From the NCBI RefSeq assembly GCF_031461075.1, contig NZ_JAVKPK010000009.1:1-64000 (forward strand): a stretch of DNA of 64,000 bases, in the 5' to 3' direction. This document shows, in pieces, positions 18,495 through 27,751 of this stretch. The notes under the pieces are model-generated. The model saw only the letters and a program-made list of their open reading frames with translations. It was not told the origin of the DNA and made no database searches. The position numbers were made by a program, and so were the translations under genes. This DNA comes from Methanosarcina baikalica. Lineage in GTDB: Archaea; Halobacteriota; Methanosarcinia; Methanosarcinales; Methanosarcinaceae. Each line of letters begins with the position of its first letter. Position 1 is the first letter of the stretch.

Positions 18495-20000
18495 ATGTTA
18501 GAAAATGGAGAGGAAAAAGAGGAATTCGAACTTCATCAGTTCCAGCGGAACAGATATTTTTATGGAAAACTGATGACTGTCAGGGATTTCGAGATCGAGC
18601 AGGAATATTTTAACGGGAAGCGTTATTTGCTTAACAGATTGATTCACGGCAAGGGCATCCTATGCGGTTTCTCAAGCCTTGAGCTGTTCCCGGAAGAATC
18701 GGGTGAGGTAAAGATAAGGTTCAGGGACGGGGGAATAGCCCTGGATATCCTTGGCAGGGAAATTGTTGTGCCCGTAGATATAGAAAAAAAGGTTATGACC
18801 CTAGAAGGAATTCCCTTCAAGAAGCAGGAATTAATAAAGCCAGCCTACCTTTACCTGAAATACAGCTCTGTAGTCTCGGAACTTGTAAGAGCAGCCTCAA
18901 ACCCTCTGAGCTGTGAGGAGGTTGCCTGCCCGAACCGAATCCTGGAGGATTTTGAGGTAATTGCAACCTTTGAGTACCCGGCAGAAAACGAAAATAAAAA
19001 GTTATCCGTATCATGTACGGCATGCGCAGAGGCCGATGAGAAAGTCTTCTTTGCCGCAGTCAATGATGACCTCTCGATTAATGACGAAGAAAGCTCCCAC
19101 AGGCATTTTCTCCAGACCCGGAGTGAAGAAGCCGCAATGAAAACAAGTGCAACTGGGGTAGTGTACTTCAAGCAGCCCACTGTAAATTCCATTACCTCCC
19201 CCCTTATCGATCCCAAACTGGGTACAGGCCCGATTTTCATTCAACTGGGCCTGGAAACGGAAGAAAACCAGATCCTGACAGGGTTTGCAGTATCCGGAGT
19301 GGAAAACGGCTATTCAGGACTCCAGCTCCAAACTATTTTTGATGCCTCTTCGGGCAAGTTCAACGTCCAGGTAATTTTCAAAGATGAAAGCGAGAGGAGA
19401 TCGATCAGAGTTCGCTGGTGGGCTTCAAGGGCTGATACGCGCTACAGGACTGAAGAAGTCAAATCCGATGTTACTCTAACAAAATACAGGTTTGTATCCG
19501 ATCCGGATGTCAAAGTAAAGCTCGTGGAAAACGGCCTGTGTGAGTCCGGAGCCAAGAACTGTATGGAGTCCGGAGTCATCCACGGAGGAGACCATTATGC
19601 CAGGATAGGAAATGATGTTGCCCTGAACGGAAACCCGAAAAAACTAGCCGAGATCGTCAGGGAACAACAGAATAAAGACGAAACGAAACAACTTTACACG
19701 GAATGGGAAGTCGGTGGTGGCTGGGTCCTGAAAGTGGAGAATTTCGACAGCACGTTAAAGCCGCCTGTAGTCGAGATTAAACTCAAATTCGAAGAACAAG
19801 AACTGAAGTCCTTTGAAGTCTCGAAAGGGGATCTTATCACCTACTGCGAAGACATTGCAGGGGAAACCGGAGTGCCTCTATTTGTGACTTACATCGATGA
19901 TATATATATCCCAGGAATTAAGAGCCTGATCGGGAGAGAAGCAAAGGTCATTTTAAAATACACCTGGACAGTATCGAAAAATTTTAGAACTCTTGATTAA
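18495..20000 (+). CDS. conserved tail-locus protein of unknown role
   Basis: ATG 18495 follows AAGGAG at 18481-18486; the frame stays open further upstream into the preceding gene. The resulting 501-residue protein begins with a conserved segment (RNRYFYGKLMTVRDFEIEQE, then LLNRLIHGKGILCGF) that I recall from the 3' end of contractile tail clusters in other prokaryotes. The rest is beta-rich, with several Cys (CEEVACPNR, SCTACAEADE) that could bind metal, and a C-terminal beta-sandwich-like half. No enzyme motif is visible. Being last in the operon, it could be a fibre-attachment or receptor-binding component, but the function is not known to me. Confidence 0.75.
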   Translation: MLENGEEKEEFELHQFQRNRYFYGKLMTVRDFEIEQEYFNGKRYLLNRLIHGKGILCGFSSLELFPEESGEVKIRFRDGGIALDILGREIVVPVDIEKKVMTLEGIPFKKQELIKPAYLYLKYSSVVSELVRAASNPLSCEEVACPNRILEDFEVIATFEYPAENENKKLSVSCTACAEADEKVFFAAVNDDLSINDEESSHRHFLQTRSEEAAMKTSATGVVYFKQPTVNSITSPLIDPKLGTGPIFIQLGLETEENQILTGFAVSGVENGYSGLQLQTIFDASSGKFNVQVIFKDESERRSIRVRWWASRADTRYRTEEVKSDVTLTKYRFVSDPDVKVKLVENGLCESGAKNCMESGVIHGGDHYARIGNDVALNGNPKKLAEIVREQQNKDETKQLYTEWEVGGGWVLKVENFDSTLKPPVVEIKLKFEEQELKSFEVSKGDLITYCEDIAGETGVPLFVTYIDDIYIPGIKSLIGREAKVILKYTWTVSKNFRTLD

Positions 20001-20206
20001 AATACTGATAGAAAAAGATGGGAAAGAAAAGGAAATTAAGTTAAGAGAAAAGATACTGAATTTTTCCTTTTCTTCAAGTCTCATTTTATAACTCATTAAG
20101 CTGTATGATATATCAGGTTAATCAGGTTATGAATCCCTCTTGTTTCTCTTTTTCGGATTTTCGAGGAATCCATCTCTTTTTAGATAAGGCAGTTAATTAT
20201 CCTGAT
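20001..20206. other. convergent intergenic region ending the tail operon
   Basis: This is a short spacer between two converging genes. T-rich runs around 20056-20076 on the + strand are the likely transcription end of the tail operon, since archaeal termination commonly uses oligo-T stretches. No strong hairpin was seen. Confidence 0.4.
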
Positions 20207-21796
20207 TTATTTATTCTCAACTGAACATGAAACCAACTTAGGTTGAGCTGAAGTAGAAGTAATCTTTCTTCTCAGGAATTCTCCAATCTTAAATTCTCCT
20301 TTGTAAAATGGAATCGCAATCATGTGAATAATTAAAGATAAAATAATAACGTCCAACATACCAATCAAAATCGACAGATAAGGAACGCTCCATTGTTTAA
20401 TGCCATATTCGCGATATAATATGCTAAAATACATATTTGAAAGCCAATTCGAACTACTCACAATCGGAATGTCCCAGGGGCACCTTCCGAATACAAAACA
20501 CAGGTACATTCCCGCCACAAAAATAAGAGTTCCTGTTAAGGAGTTTACCGATTTCAGGTAAAAAGGCTTCATTCCAAATAGGGCGATTTTTATAGGAATG
20601 TTATTTCTCGTATAAGTAAAGTAGAATATTATTAACCCAAGAATGGATAAAAGGATTCCCCAATTCTGTAAATTTCCTATTAAGGGATAGGGAGCTAAAT
20701 TCTTTGGGTCTGATATTATTAATATGCTTTTGTTTTTATAGTTTGAGTTACTCTCGTTTCCATCAAGAGGGTCCCAATGAAAACTTGTGGCATTAATAGT
20801 TTTTATGCCTGTGTCGTCCCATTCGTGAGTGAAATTTTCATTCCACTGTATGTATGCAGTGCTATTATTAGATTTTATGGATGCATTATTATTAGATACT
20901 GCTAATGCATCTTCTGTTTCATTAGAATAAGATATATTTCCGAAAATGCTATTGTCAGAAGAATTATTATCCCACTCAATTACAGTAGTGGTTTCCATTA
21001 TAGTCCGAGTATCGGTTTCCGATAGATTCTTCTGAATATCAGCTCTTGTTGGGGTCCGAATATCAGTTTCCGGTAGAGCCGGAATATTCTTACGTTTTCC
21101 ACAAGTTGCATTGAGACAAGTAGAGAAAGAATAATCGTTATCCTTGTAACCACAGTAACAGCAATTCTTAGAGGAATTATCCAAATTATAAGTACTGCTA
21201 TTGCAATTAAATTCTTCTTCCCCGTCCAGCATGATCTCAGTGAAATTTGAAATCTTATAAATGTGGGCACTGTTATTACTGTCAAATCCTTCTTTCTCGT
21301 CCAGCATGGAGAAATTCTGAACTGTTATGCAGGTATTGTTTCTGATCTCAACAGGAACCCAGTAAGAAACATTTATAGGAATTCCGTCCTGAAAAATTGC
21401 TGCAGAGACATAATAGGTGCCAATTTTATCCCATTTGTGAGTACAATTTGATTGATAAGCTACACCTATATTACTACAATTTCCGCTCATTGGGATAGGT
21501 GGTGTATGATCAGATGTATTATTGTTACAATCCCAGTAAAACACGATAACTCTTTTATCTGAAAATAGCGAGCGGTTGTACGTTGTGATAAAAGTATAAT
21601 TCTTATTAGGATATCCCCATATTTTATATTCACTTACAGGGGAACTGAAATCTTTATCCCATTTACCAGTGTAATTATTTTCGTCAAATGAATAATTATA
21701 GGAAACATTTTCTGCGCTTCCTAAGCCCGCAAATCCTGTGATAAAAGAGAGGAAGACAAGAATAAGCAAGCAGGTTGAGCGCAGATTTTTCTTCAT
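20207..21796 (-). CDS. Asn-rich exported membrane protein
   Basis: I start it at the ATG at 21796 because the following MKKNLRSTCLLILVFLSFIT is a good signal peptide; an in-frame ATG at 21847 adds 17 residues. The mature protein has an extracellular portion full of N-x-S/T sequons, with two weak PKD-like elements (FYWDCNNNTSD, HKWDKIGTYYVSAAIF, and a later HEWDDTGIKTINATSF). A disordered Asn/Thr/Glu linker follows, then three or four hydrophobic segments in the C-terminal 170 residues. No family is recognised. The gene is AT-rich and convergent with the tail operon, so it is probably not part of it. A surface or S-layer-associated role is a guess. Confidence 0.7.
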   Translation of the reverse strand: MKKNLRSTCLLILVFLSFITGFAGLGSAENVSYNYSFDENNYTGKWDKDFSSPVSEYKIWGYPNKNYTFITTYNRSLFSDKRVIVFYWDCNNNTSDHTPPIPMSGNCSNIGVAYQSNCTHKWDKIGTYYVSAAIFQDGIPINVSYWVPVEIRNNTCITVQNFSMLDEKEGFDSNNSAHIYKISNFTEIMLDGEEEFNCNSSTYNLDNSSKNCCYCGYKDNDYSFSTCLNATCGKRKNIPALPETDIRTPTRADIQKNLSETDTRTIMETTTVIEWDNNSSDNSIFGNISYSNETEDALAVSNNNASIKSNNSTAYIQWNENFTHEWDDTGIKTINATSFHWDPLDGNESNSNYKNKSILIISDPKNLAPYPLIGNLQNWGILLSILGLIIFYFTYTRNNIPIKIALFGMKPFYLKSVNSLTGTLIFVAGMYLCFVFGRCPWDIPIVSSSNWLSNMYFSILYREYGIKQWSVPYLSILIGMLDVIILSLIIHMIAIPFYKGEFKIGEFLRRKITSTSAQPKLVSCSVENK

Positions 21797-22456
21797 ATAA
21801 CTATTTAACAGGTTTAATAAATATATAAAGATTTGGTTTATCTTCATAAAACTATTTTCTTTAAAGTCTTTAGAAATAGATAACTGATATGGATCATCCT
21901 ATGAATTGCAGAAAAATTGCATAGATGTGAAAGCTATTTATAATGTAGAATTCCATCTCAGTGTAGCTCCCAATAAGGCTACAAAGCTCCAGTGGAACAT
22001 TCAATGACCAGCATGCTTCTTTTACTTCAGAAAAGGGTAGTGTTGCAAATTTGCTGTAAATTCAAAGTTAAATTTCAGGATACTTGTATTATATCTGGAT
22101 TAGTGACTTCCTGCGATTTATGATTTTCCAAAAAACTTGTACCCTACCAAAAATGCGAACCTTTTATCCTAAAACGTTGGGATTTTCTAGTTTGGCAGGA
22201 AGGCGAATTCTATAAAAAAATCTTTTAAGGAATGATTGATAAATAACTTCAATTTTTCACTTTGGTAATGGCCCATATAATTCCATTTCATAAATAACCA
22301 TCAAATACAATACCGGTGCAAAATAATTGAAATTAAATTTTCGTCATTCCTAAGGGCTAGTTACGAAATAACTTAAGTAACACATTATTCAGAGTAAAAT
22401 CAAGGGAAATACTTATGAAAATGGCAAAGTACAGTGTAAAAATGGGCTTAAATTAT
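21797..22456. other. gene-free AT-rich spacer
   Basis: No supportable gene was seen in about 660 bases between two leftward genes. It should contain the promoter of the membrane protein at its left side and the transcript end of the lipoprotein at its right side. A short hairpin-forming GTAGC/GCTAC pair lies near 21963-21982. No known mobile element was recognised. Confidence 0.4.
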
Positions 22457-22915
22457 TTAGCCGTGGATATCTAAGCACAGCGTATTTGCTCTATTATAAT
22501 GATTATATCCAGTTTTCAAATATTCTTTATATTGATTTATGTCTGCTACTGCATCTATATTAGCAAGCTCTTCATTACCTGCCTTTACCATTAGCTTCCC
22601 AGCAGAATTATAGTCCTGCATAGCAAGACCCCATTCCTTTTGAGCTTCTTGTAGTTTCGGAGAGACTTTAAATTGGTTGTTTTCATCGATTGCCTTTTGA
22701 GTATCATCGGCAATGTATTGACCGTATGTAACAAGCGTTTTAAAATCGTCGCTTTTTGAAGCATCTGAAACTGTTTTGAAATCGGATGATAATGACGAAG
22801 TGTGGCGTGCCATGCTGTATTCCCACTGGCGATCTTGATAGCCGCCACCTGCACAGCCACAGGCTATCGTAGTTACTATAAAAATCAGTGATATAATAAG
22901 ATGATTTTTGTTCAA
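22457..22915 (-). CDS. small secreted lipoprotein
   Basis: I choose a TTG start at 22915 because GAGGTGG at 22921-22927 is ideally spaced and the product then begins NKNHLIISLIFIVTTIACGC, a classic lipoprotein signal with a Cys at about residue 19. An ATG at 22945 would add ten residues and has no such site. The mature part of about 130 residues is helical, with tyrosine and lysine pairs (KTLVTYGQYIADDTQKAIDE, YKEYLKTGYNHYNRANTLC), and resembles small lipid-anchored proteins of Methanosarcina without a named function. It is probably anchored on the outer face of the cytoplasmic membrane. Confidence 0.75.
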   Translation of the reverse strand: MNKNHLIISLIFIVTTIACGCAGGGYQDRQWEYSMARHTSSLSSDFKTVSDASKSDDFKTLVTYGQYIADDTQKAIDENNQFKVSPKLQEAQKEWGLAMQDYNSAGKLMVKAGNEELANIDAVADINQYKEYLKTGYNHYNRANTLCLDIHG

Positions 22916-23898
22916 CTTTTCCACCTCTAAATTTAAAAATTTCAATTGATTAATTTCATTTGTTGAGTGGTTTAGAGAGACTTTTAAGAAATATTATATA
23001 TCTATATGCTTCGAGATTATAAAAAATATATTAATGTCAACTTGCAATTTTGGAAAAGATAAGTTTACTCATAACACCGTTAGAATAATGGATGCTCCAT
23101 TGGCCTGACGGGTCAATTAAATCCATCTATGTTTATTTTTATGTGAATTGCTATCGCAGTACACGGTTATCAAGGGAAAATACAGCTCTTCAAAATATTA
23201 AGCCTCTTGATTACGGTTTTTTAAAACCATTAAATAGTCTTTGGAATGACAATAAACAAAAACACATAGCAAGTGTTAGCCGATATCGATATTTTCAATT
23301 GAGTTAACAAAACTTGGTCAAAAATGAAGGAACTTTCTGAAATTGGGGCACTTACATGAATTAACTGATTTCCACCCGAAGGAAAGGTAAAATCTTATTG
23401 GGTATATAAGTTCAGTATCATGAATGTTAATATTTTTCATATGAATAATGTTTTGAGTAGAAAATCTCATTTTTGAACTTAAACCTTTAGTTTTCCTCAA
23501 ATTTCACAATGGTTTATTTCCATTGGAACTTTTGATGATTACTCCAATGTTAGGATTTCAGTCTTTTTGATCTGCTAATAAGATTTTAAAAGGAATTGAA
23601 GCTATGAATATGGTGAAAAAAAGACAAGTCAATAATTTAAATTACTCTGTTCTTATGAAGTCAAATACATTAATCAATTGTTTGGTATAGTTTTATAATA
23701 TTGGTACATTTTCCTTGAATATTTTGATTTTTGTTCATTACTTATAGATTTACATCTTTTTTAGAATTTTTTGCAACGGAACCTTAAATAGAATAATTAA
23801 ACTGGAGATTAGATCACGAAAGATGCAACCCATTTCTGTACGTTCTAATCTCCAGTAAAGTGTCTGCCTACTGACGACATATTTTGTCCTGCATGAAT
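22916..23898. other. AT-rich spacer with a long hairpin
   Basis: About one kilobase without a convincing gene. A 71-codon frame at 23092-23307 (+) shows no recognisable motif and is weakly supported. Near the right end is a perfect 13-bp inverted repeat listed separately. Frames on either strand show no recognisable transposase. Confidence 0.35.
23801..23856 (-). terminator. perfect 13-bp hairpin downstream of the DUF1699-like gene
   Basis: Positions 23801-23813 and 23844-23856 are exact reverse complements, separated by 30 bases. The element lies about 40 bases past the stop of the leftward DUF1699-like gene, with T-rich sequence beyond. It could stabilise the 3' end of that mRNA or mark a small mobile-element end. 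Confidence 0.4.
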
Positions 23899-24306
23899 TC
23901 AGGCAGGAGCTTCTTTGTTCATGATATAAGCAACCATTCCGGGGTTAAGCTTGCTTTCCCTTGAAACCTTTGCTTCAATATCCTCAGCGGATTTACCTTC
24001 GATTTTCATTTCTTTTATTTTCTCAGTCACTGAAGATGGAATGGTGTAGTATTCGTTAATGTCCTTCCTGTGACCCCAAACATCTCCTTCAATAAGCTGG
24101 ATTCTCTGCATTTCAAGGAACAGCTCTATGGATTTTGAGACCGTAGCCATGTAAGACTTCGGTAACTGAATTACCTCAATTTTTGGGCAGGTTTCGACCA
24201 ATCCAAAAATGTCTTTGTTAGAAGGTCTGAAAGCCAGGTGAACAATACGCTCATTAGGATTTAATGTAAAGATTTCTTCCCTTGAACTAACTACTCGAAT
24301 TCTCAT
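23899..24306 (-). CDS. DUF1699-like family protein
   Basis: This 135-residue protein starts MRIRVVSSREEIFTLNPNER and contains VHLAFRPSNKDIFGLVETCP, which I recognise as the DUF1699 type that is multi-copy in Methanosarcina. A GTGGGGGA site precedes the ATG at 24306. The C-terminal 45 residues (SVTEKIKEMKIEGKSAEDIEAKVSRE) look like a small helical, possibly DNA-binding, module. The family has no established biochemical role that I know of. The gene stands alone between AT-rich spacers and beside a broken integrase, so it may travel with mobile DNA, though related genes are common in the genus. Confidence 0.8.
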   Translation of the reverse strand: MRIRVVSSREEIFTLNPNERIVHLAFRPSNKDIFGLVETCPKIEVIQLPKSYMATVSKSIELFLEMQRIQLIEGDVWGHRKDINEYYTIPSSVTEKIKEMKIEGKSAEDIEAKVSRESKLNPGMVAYIMNKEAPA

Positions 24307-25027
24307 ATTTTTCCCCCACTACAAACTTCTTTTAATTTTACTTTGATATAAACTACATATACTGATTATAAATAATTATCTCATTGGACTAATATTATTT
24401 AGATAGTATTCTGGAGATGATGATTATATTAGATCCTCTAATTTGATCTAGAAAAGCCAAAAAAAGAATAGTAACCGATTTTTAAAATTTGTTTTCCTAT
24501 TTTTGCTTCACTTCTGCTCTATTTAATGCTATAATTTATTTCCAAAGACAGACAAATTATTTTAATTTTTGATCTATTTCAACTTCGAGATTTAAAGAAA
24601 AAGTTTTGAGTTTTGGGATCATCTCCTCATTATTTGAAATGAGAGATTAATATATACTTTTGTTCTCTCCGGATTGTCTGCAACTCCACATTTTCACAAA
24701 TCGGAATCACCTAGTGTCTAAGAAATTTAGTTATGAGTCATCATAATTAAGAAAGGGACTACGGATGAGGACTTTTTTAAATATTAATGCCCTATAATTA
24801 AGTTGCCAGGACACTAGTGCTTCGATTCCAAAATAAATTCCTTATTTAATGAAAAATTCGTGATCAGTGAATATACTAGAAAGTCAATAATACATGTTGA
24901 AAAGTCACAATGGGTCTATAATATCAGAGTATATGTTCCGGTTTTGCGTATTGCACATTGTAAAAGTTATAGCAGGTAATCATTTTTCGGATAGGCTCTA
25001 AGTCCTCCCTGCAAGTCTGAAAAATAG
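24307..25027. other. AT-rich spacer containing a tail-gene remnant
   Basis: No intact gene is present. The left part should carry the promoter of the DUF1699-like gene. A TAGATC/GATCTA inverted pair sits at about 24443-24464. The right part contains the fragment related to the giant tail-locus gene, described separately. Confidence 0.4.
24813..24888 (+). pseudogene. decayed fragment related to the giant tail-locus gene
   Basis: The first 22 bases here are identical to 4348-4369 inside the 1249-codon gene, and alignable similarity continues to about 24888 (4424 in the gene), roughly three quarters identical by eye. One substitution creates a TAA where the gene has TCA, and a one-base deletion follows, so the piece cannot be translated as in the tail gene. 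After the deletion a second frame stays open to about 25000. It lies just outside the 3' end of a broken tyrosine recombinase. Confidence 0.75.
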
Positions 25028-26320
25028 TCATTCACATCTGAAAAATTCTTTTAAGAACGTTTTTCGCGTATTAATTTCTTTTTCTTTTTCAAGCATTTTC
25101 TCGTAAAGCGCTTTCTCCTCCGAGGTTGCAGATGGGTCCAGTGCCGGGATAGGAGTGGTTCTCAAACTCCCAATCATGTTGCGGAGCTCCTGAAATTCCT
25201 GCCTGCTTATTACGTGCCGCTCGGTTTCTGCACGCAGTATCGCGTTTTCGTTTTTTATTGCGAGATATTCAGGACTCTCGGAAATATCTAATTCCTTCTC
25301 AATCGTTAGATACGGAATGAACTTTGTATAGTATTCTTTCAATTTATCCACATTCGCTCTGAAATAGTGCTCTTGCGTGCCAGGTAGTTTGTGCCCCATA
25401 ACTCAGTATGGAAATAATCGCATCCATTATTGAGCATCGTACTATCAAATAATTTTCTAATGTTATGTGGCCGTATAAGATTCCTTTTATGCTTGTCAGC
25501 ATTTTTACATGCTTTTGATGAAATGTCTCTGTAGATCTTCATAAAGCCATTTTCGCTGATGTGTCTATACGCTTCATCCTTTTGCTCTAGAAATTCGTCA
25601 CTGATGCGTCTTTGAATGAACAAATAGCCATCATCAGAAAACACTTTCTGTTTATTGATTTGATTTAGCCGCCTAATCTCTGTGGTTTTCTCTGTTCGCG
25701 CCCTATATTTAAAATACTCATTTAATGCATTACTTGCTTCTGGGGTCAGGAAAGTTATAAAGTCTACATTCGTTTTTTTACGTCTTAATTATTAGTGTAG
25801 TGATGCCTGTGACGTGATCATAACCAGATATAAAATCCTTGATCTTTAAATTCATAATCGTCTGTCGATCCAGTCCACTACTTGCGGCAACAAGTACAAT
25901 CGCTTTCTCCAAAGGATCACAGATTTTTAGAATATCACGCAAATCATCTTTTGTTGGGATTGGGATATTTTCTTCCAAGGGTTTTGGGTGCGATTTGTCT
26001 TTTATATTTCTAAATTCAATCTCAAAAGAGTGATAAAAACTTTTTACACCTGTGAGATATGTCTTAACTGTCAACTCGGCTAGATTTTGGGATTTTAGGT
26101 ATTCCCTGAAGTCGTTGATGTTTTTATTGACGCTGCGCTTACGCATAATCAGATGAGCTTCAGATTCGGCGACGTCGAGTAGTTGTTCAGATGTCATGTT
26201 CGTATAATCTGTGTAGACCTGCATCCCAAAAAGATAGCTTTTTATTGTAGATTGTTTTATATTAATAATGCTAATCCATTCCATGACAATTGGGTCTAAC
26301 TTTAGATCGTCGATCTTCAT
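25028..26320 (-). pseudogene. tyrosine recombinase (integrase), broken by two frameshifts
   Basis: Three consecutive leftward frames together make one phage-type integrase of about 420 residues. Residues from 26320 give the SAM-like DNA-binding domain (IKQSTIKSYLFGMQVY, LAELTVKTYLTGVKSFY) and the catalytic start with LVAASSGLDRQTIMNLKIKDF. A one-base shift near 25785-25790 leads into the frame carrying RPHNIRKLFDSTMLNNG, which holds the H-x-x-R element. A second shift near 25400 leads to GHKLPGTQEHYFRA, which holds the active-site Tyr. Both breaks remove the ability to make a full-length enzyme. A coiled tail follows. It is likely the relic of an integrated element. Confidence 0.88.
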
Positions 26321-26401
26321 ATTAGATGGGATTAAATTGAAGATATATTGACGTTAGCAGTCGCTTTTTGTGAGATAAACGCGATAAAGGGGGAGTGAAA
26401 T

Positions 26402-26632
26402 ATAGCTGATAAGGCAAACAAAGTTGCTGAAAATATTCCCGGACCTTATTATTGTGACTACGAATGTATCGCATGTAATCTGTGTGTGGACAATGCACCA
26501 AAAAATTTCAAGATGAATGACGACGATTCCAACGCCTTTGTATACAAGCAGCCTGAAAACGACGAGGAAAAAGAAGCCTGCGAAGAGGCATTAGAAAACT
26601 GCCCGGTTGACGCGATAGGAAACGACGGATAA
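26402..26632 (+). CDS. single [4Fe-4S] ferredoxin with apparent ATA start
   Basis: This gene of 77 codons including the stop encodes a small electron carrier. The product reads (M)ADKANKVAENIPGPYYCDYE, followed by CIACNLC and, near the end, ENCPVDAIGNDG, so four cluster ligands are present. Methanosarcina ferredoxins of this type begin MADKANK, which places the start at ATA 26402. GGGGGAG at 26389-26395 is perfectly spaced, and an in-frame TGA lies at 26396-26398. No ATG, GTG or TTG occurs in frame before the cluster ligands. It is divergent from the integrase remnant. The ferredoxin identity is secure; use of ATA is inferred. Confidence 0.85.
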   Translation: MADKANKVAENIPGPYYCDYECIACNLCVDNAPKNFKMNDDDSNAFVYKQPENDEEKEACEEALENCPVDAIGNDG

Positions 26633-26743
26633 AGCGGTTTTTTTGATTTAAACCGTCATTTCCTTAGCTTTTTATCCATTTCCAATTTTATCAATTTTTT
26701 TACTTTATCGTCCTTTGCTACTTTTTACCACTTTTCTGCTTCT

Positions 26744-27517
26744 TTATTGATGTTCAATTTCCGAGTAAATTCTGGAAAGCCCCTGAAGAGTGGAGTATCC
26801 TTTTCTTGTGATTATATAATCTCCGCGTTCGCTCCGCTGTAAGATCATGCCTGTTTCAAGCAGTTTCTGAAGGTGGAAAAGCAGATTCCCTCCACGCAAC
26901 CCTGTAAGTTTCGAAAGCTCTGAAAAGGTCTTGTTCTCTCCTGAAAGCATTTTGAGCATAAGGAGTCGCTGTTTGTTTGCTACCGGCTCGCAGATTTCAG
27001 AGACCAGCCTATCAGGTTCTATCTCACTTATATCAGCTCTTTTAGCTCCTTCTTCCTTTTCTTCATAGATCTGAAGCGAGCGCATGAGTTTAACCTGCTT
27101 TTCAAAGAGATTCGTAGCCTCTGAAAAGCACTTGCTGCAGTTGGGGGTTTTTGCTTCCTTTTTTAACTCTTCCAGCCTGTCCCTGTACAGTTTTACAGTC
27201 TCGGCTTCGATCCTGCCCCTGCCAACAAGCCCTGCGGTTTCCTGTAATATATCCCTAAAAGTTTTTTCACAGAACTCTCGCATCCCGCAGTCCCGTACCA
27301 TCTGGCTGTGCATTCTATCGTTTGCGTCCTCACATAGATAGTTCACCATGGGCTTCATGAAGCTCTTCCTCATTTCTCCAAGCATTCCCTCAATGTGTTG
27401 CTGGTTCGCCCGCTGCAAAAACCTCGAGAACTCATTTCTCAGGGTCGTAACTTCTTCCTTAATAGATTGCAGTTCCCCCCGGTAATAAATCTCAGAACTT
27501 TCGTGTGCTGTCTCCAT
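26744..27517 (-). CDS. winged-helix transcriptional regulator
   Basis: This 257-residue protein has an ArsR-like winged-helix domain near the C-terminus (about residues 175-245). Visible segments are EPVANKQRLLMLKMLSGENK, FSELSKLTGLRGGNLLFHLQ and LLETGMILQRSERGDYIITR. The N-terminal 165 residues are helical, with a Cys-rich stretch (YLCEDANDR, RDCGMREFCEKTF, CSKCF) that could bind metal, a cluster or a redox signal. It is divergent from the Cys-rich small gene at 27793. The spacer between them contains an array of 13-bp repeats and a 16-bp perfect palindrome, which makes local autoregulation plausible. The ligand is unknown. Confidence 0.85.
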   Translation of the reverse strand: METAHESSEIYYRGELQSIKEEVTTLRNEFSRFLQRANQQHIEGMLGEMRKSFMKPMVNYLCEDANDRMHSQMVRDCGMREFCEKTFRDILQETAGLVGRGRIEAETVKLYRDRLEELKKEAKTPNCSKCFSEATNLFEKQVKLMRSLQIYEEKEEGAKRADISEIEPDRLVSEICEPVANKQRLLMLKMLSGENKTFSELSKLTGLRGGNLLFHLQKLLETGMILQRSERGDYIITRKGYSTLQGLSRIYSEIEHQ

Positions 27518-27573
27518 GTATTATTTGCCTCGAAAAATGCTCAAAAATTGGATTGGATGGAATTAAAATTATT

Positions 27574-27677
27574 TTAATTAAAGACTGTTTTAATTAGAGC
27601 CAATAATTAACATTGTTAATTAAAGATATTAATTGAAAATGTTAATTAAAAATGTTAATTGAAGCTGTTAATTGAAG
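27574..27677 (+). repeat. array of TTAATTRAA repeats
   Basis: Seven copies of TTAATTAAA, TTAATTAGA or TTAATTGAA begin at 27574, 27590, 27616, 27629, 27642, 27655 and 27668. The last five are spaced exactly 13 bases apart. Weaker copies follow near 27684 and 27693. The array lies immediately upstream of the divergent regulator gene and looks like a multi-site binding platform. Confidence 0.8.
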
Positions 27678-27703
27678 GCATTGTTAAAGGTTGTTATTAA
27701 AGG

Positions 27704-27743
27704 TCATAATTATATACAATCCGAAATTTGTATATAATTATGA
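27704..27743. promoter_or_regulatory. 16-bp perfect palindrome (candidate operator)
   Basis: Positions 27704-27719 and 27728-27743 are exact reverse complements separated by 8 bases. The element sits just upstream of a TATA-like box at 27752-27761 that would drive the gene at 27793, so a bound protein could control that promoter. The winged-helix regulator next door is the obvious candidate, by inference only. Confidence 0.7.
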
Positions 27744-27751
27744 CGCTCAAG

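Noticed and set aside
23092..23307. 71-codon frame in the lipoprotein-DUF1699 spacer
   Set aside because: No ribosome-binding site, family motif or neighbour context supports it.
27574..27677. Replication origin iterons
   Set aside because: The repeats are short AT-rich units in a promoter region; the P-loop ATPase gene is 8 kb away and not clearly Orc1/Cdc6.
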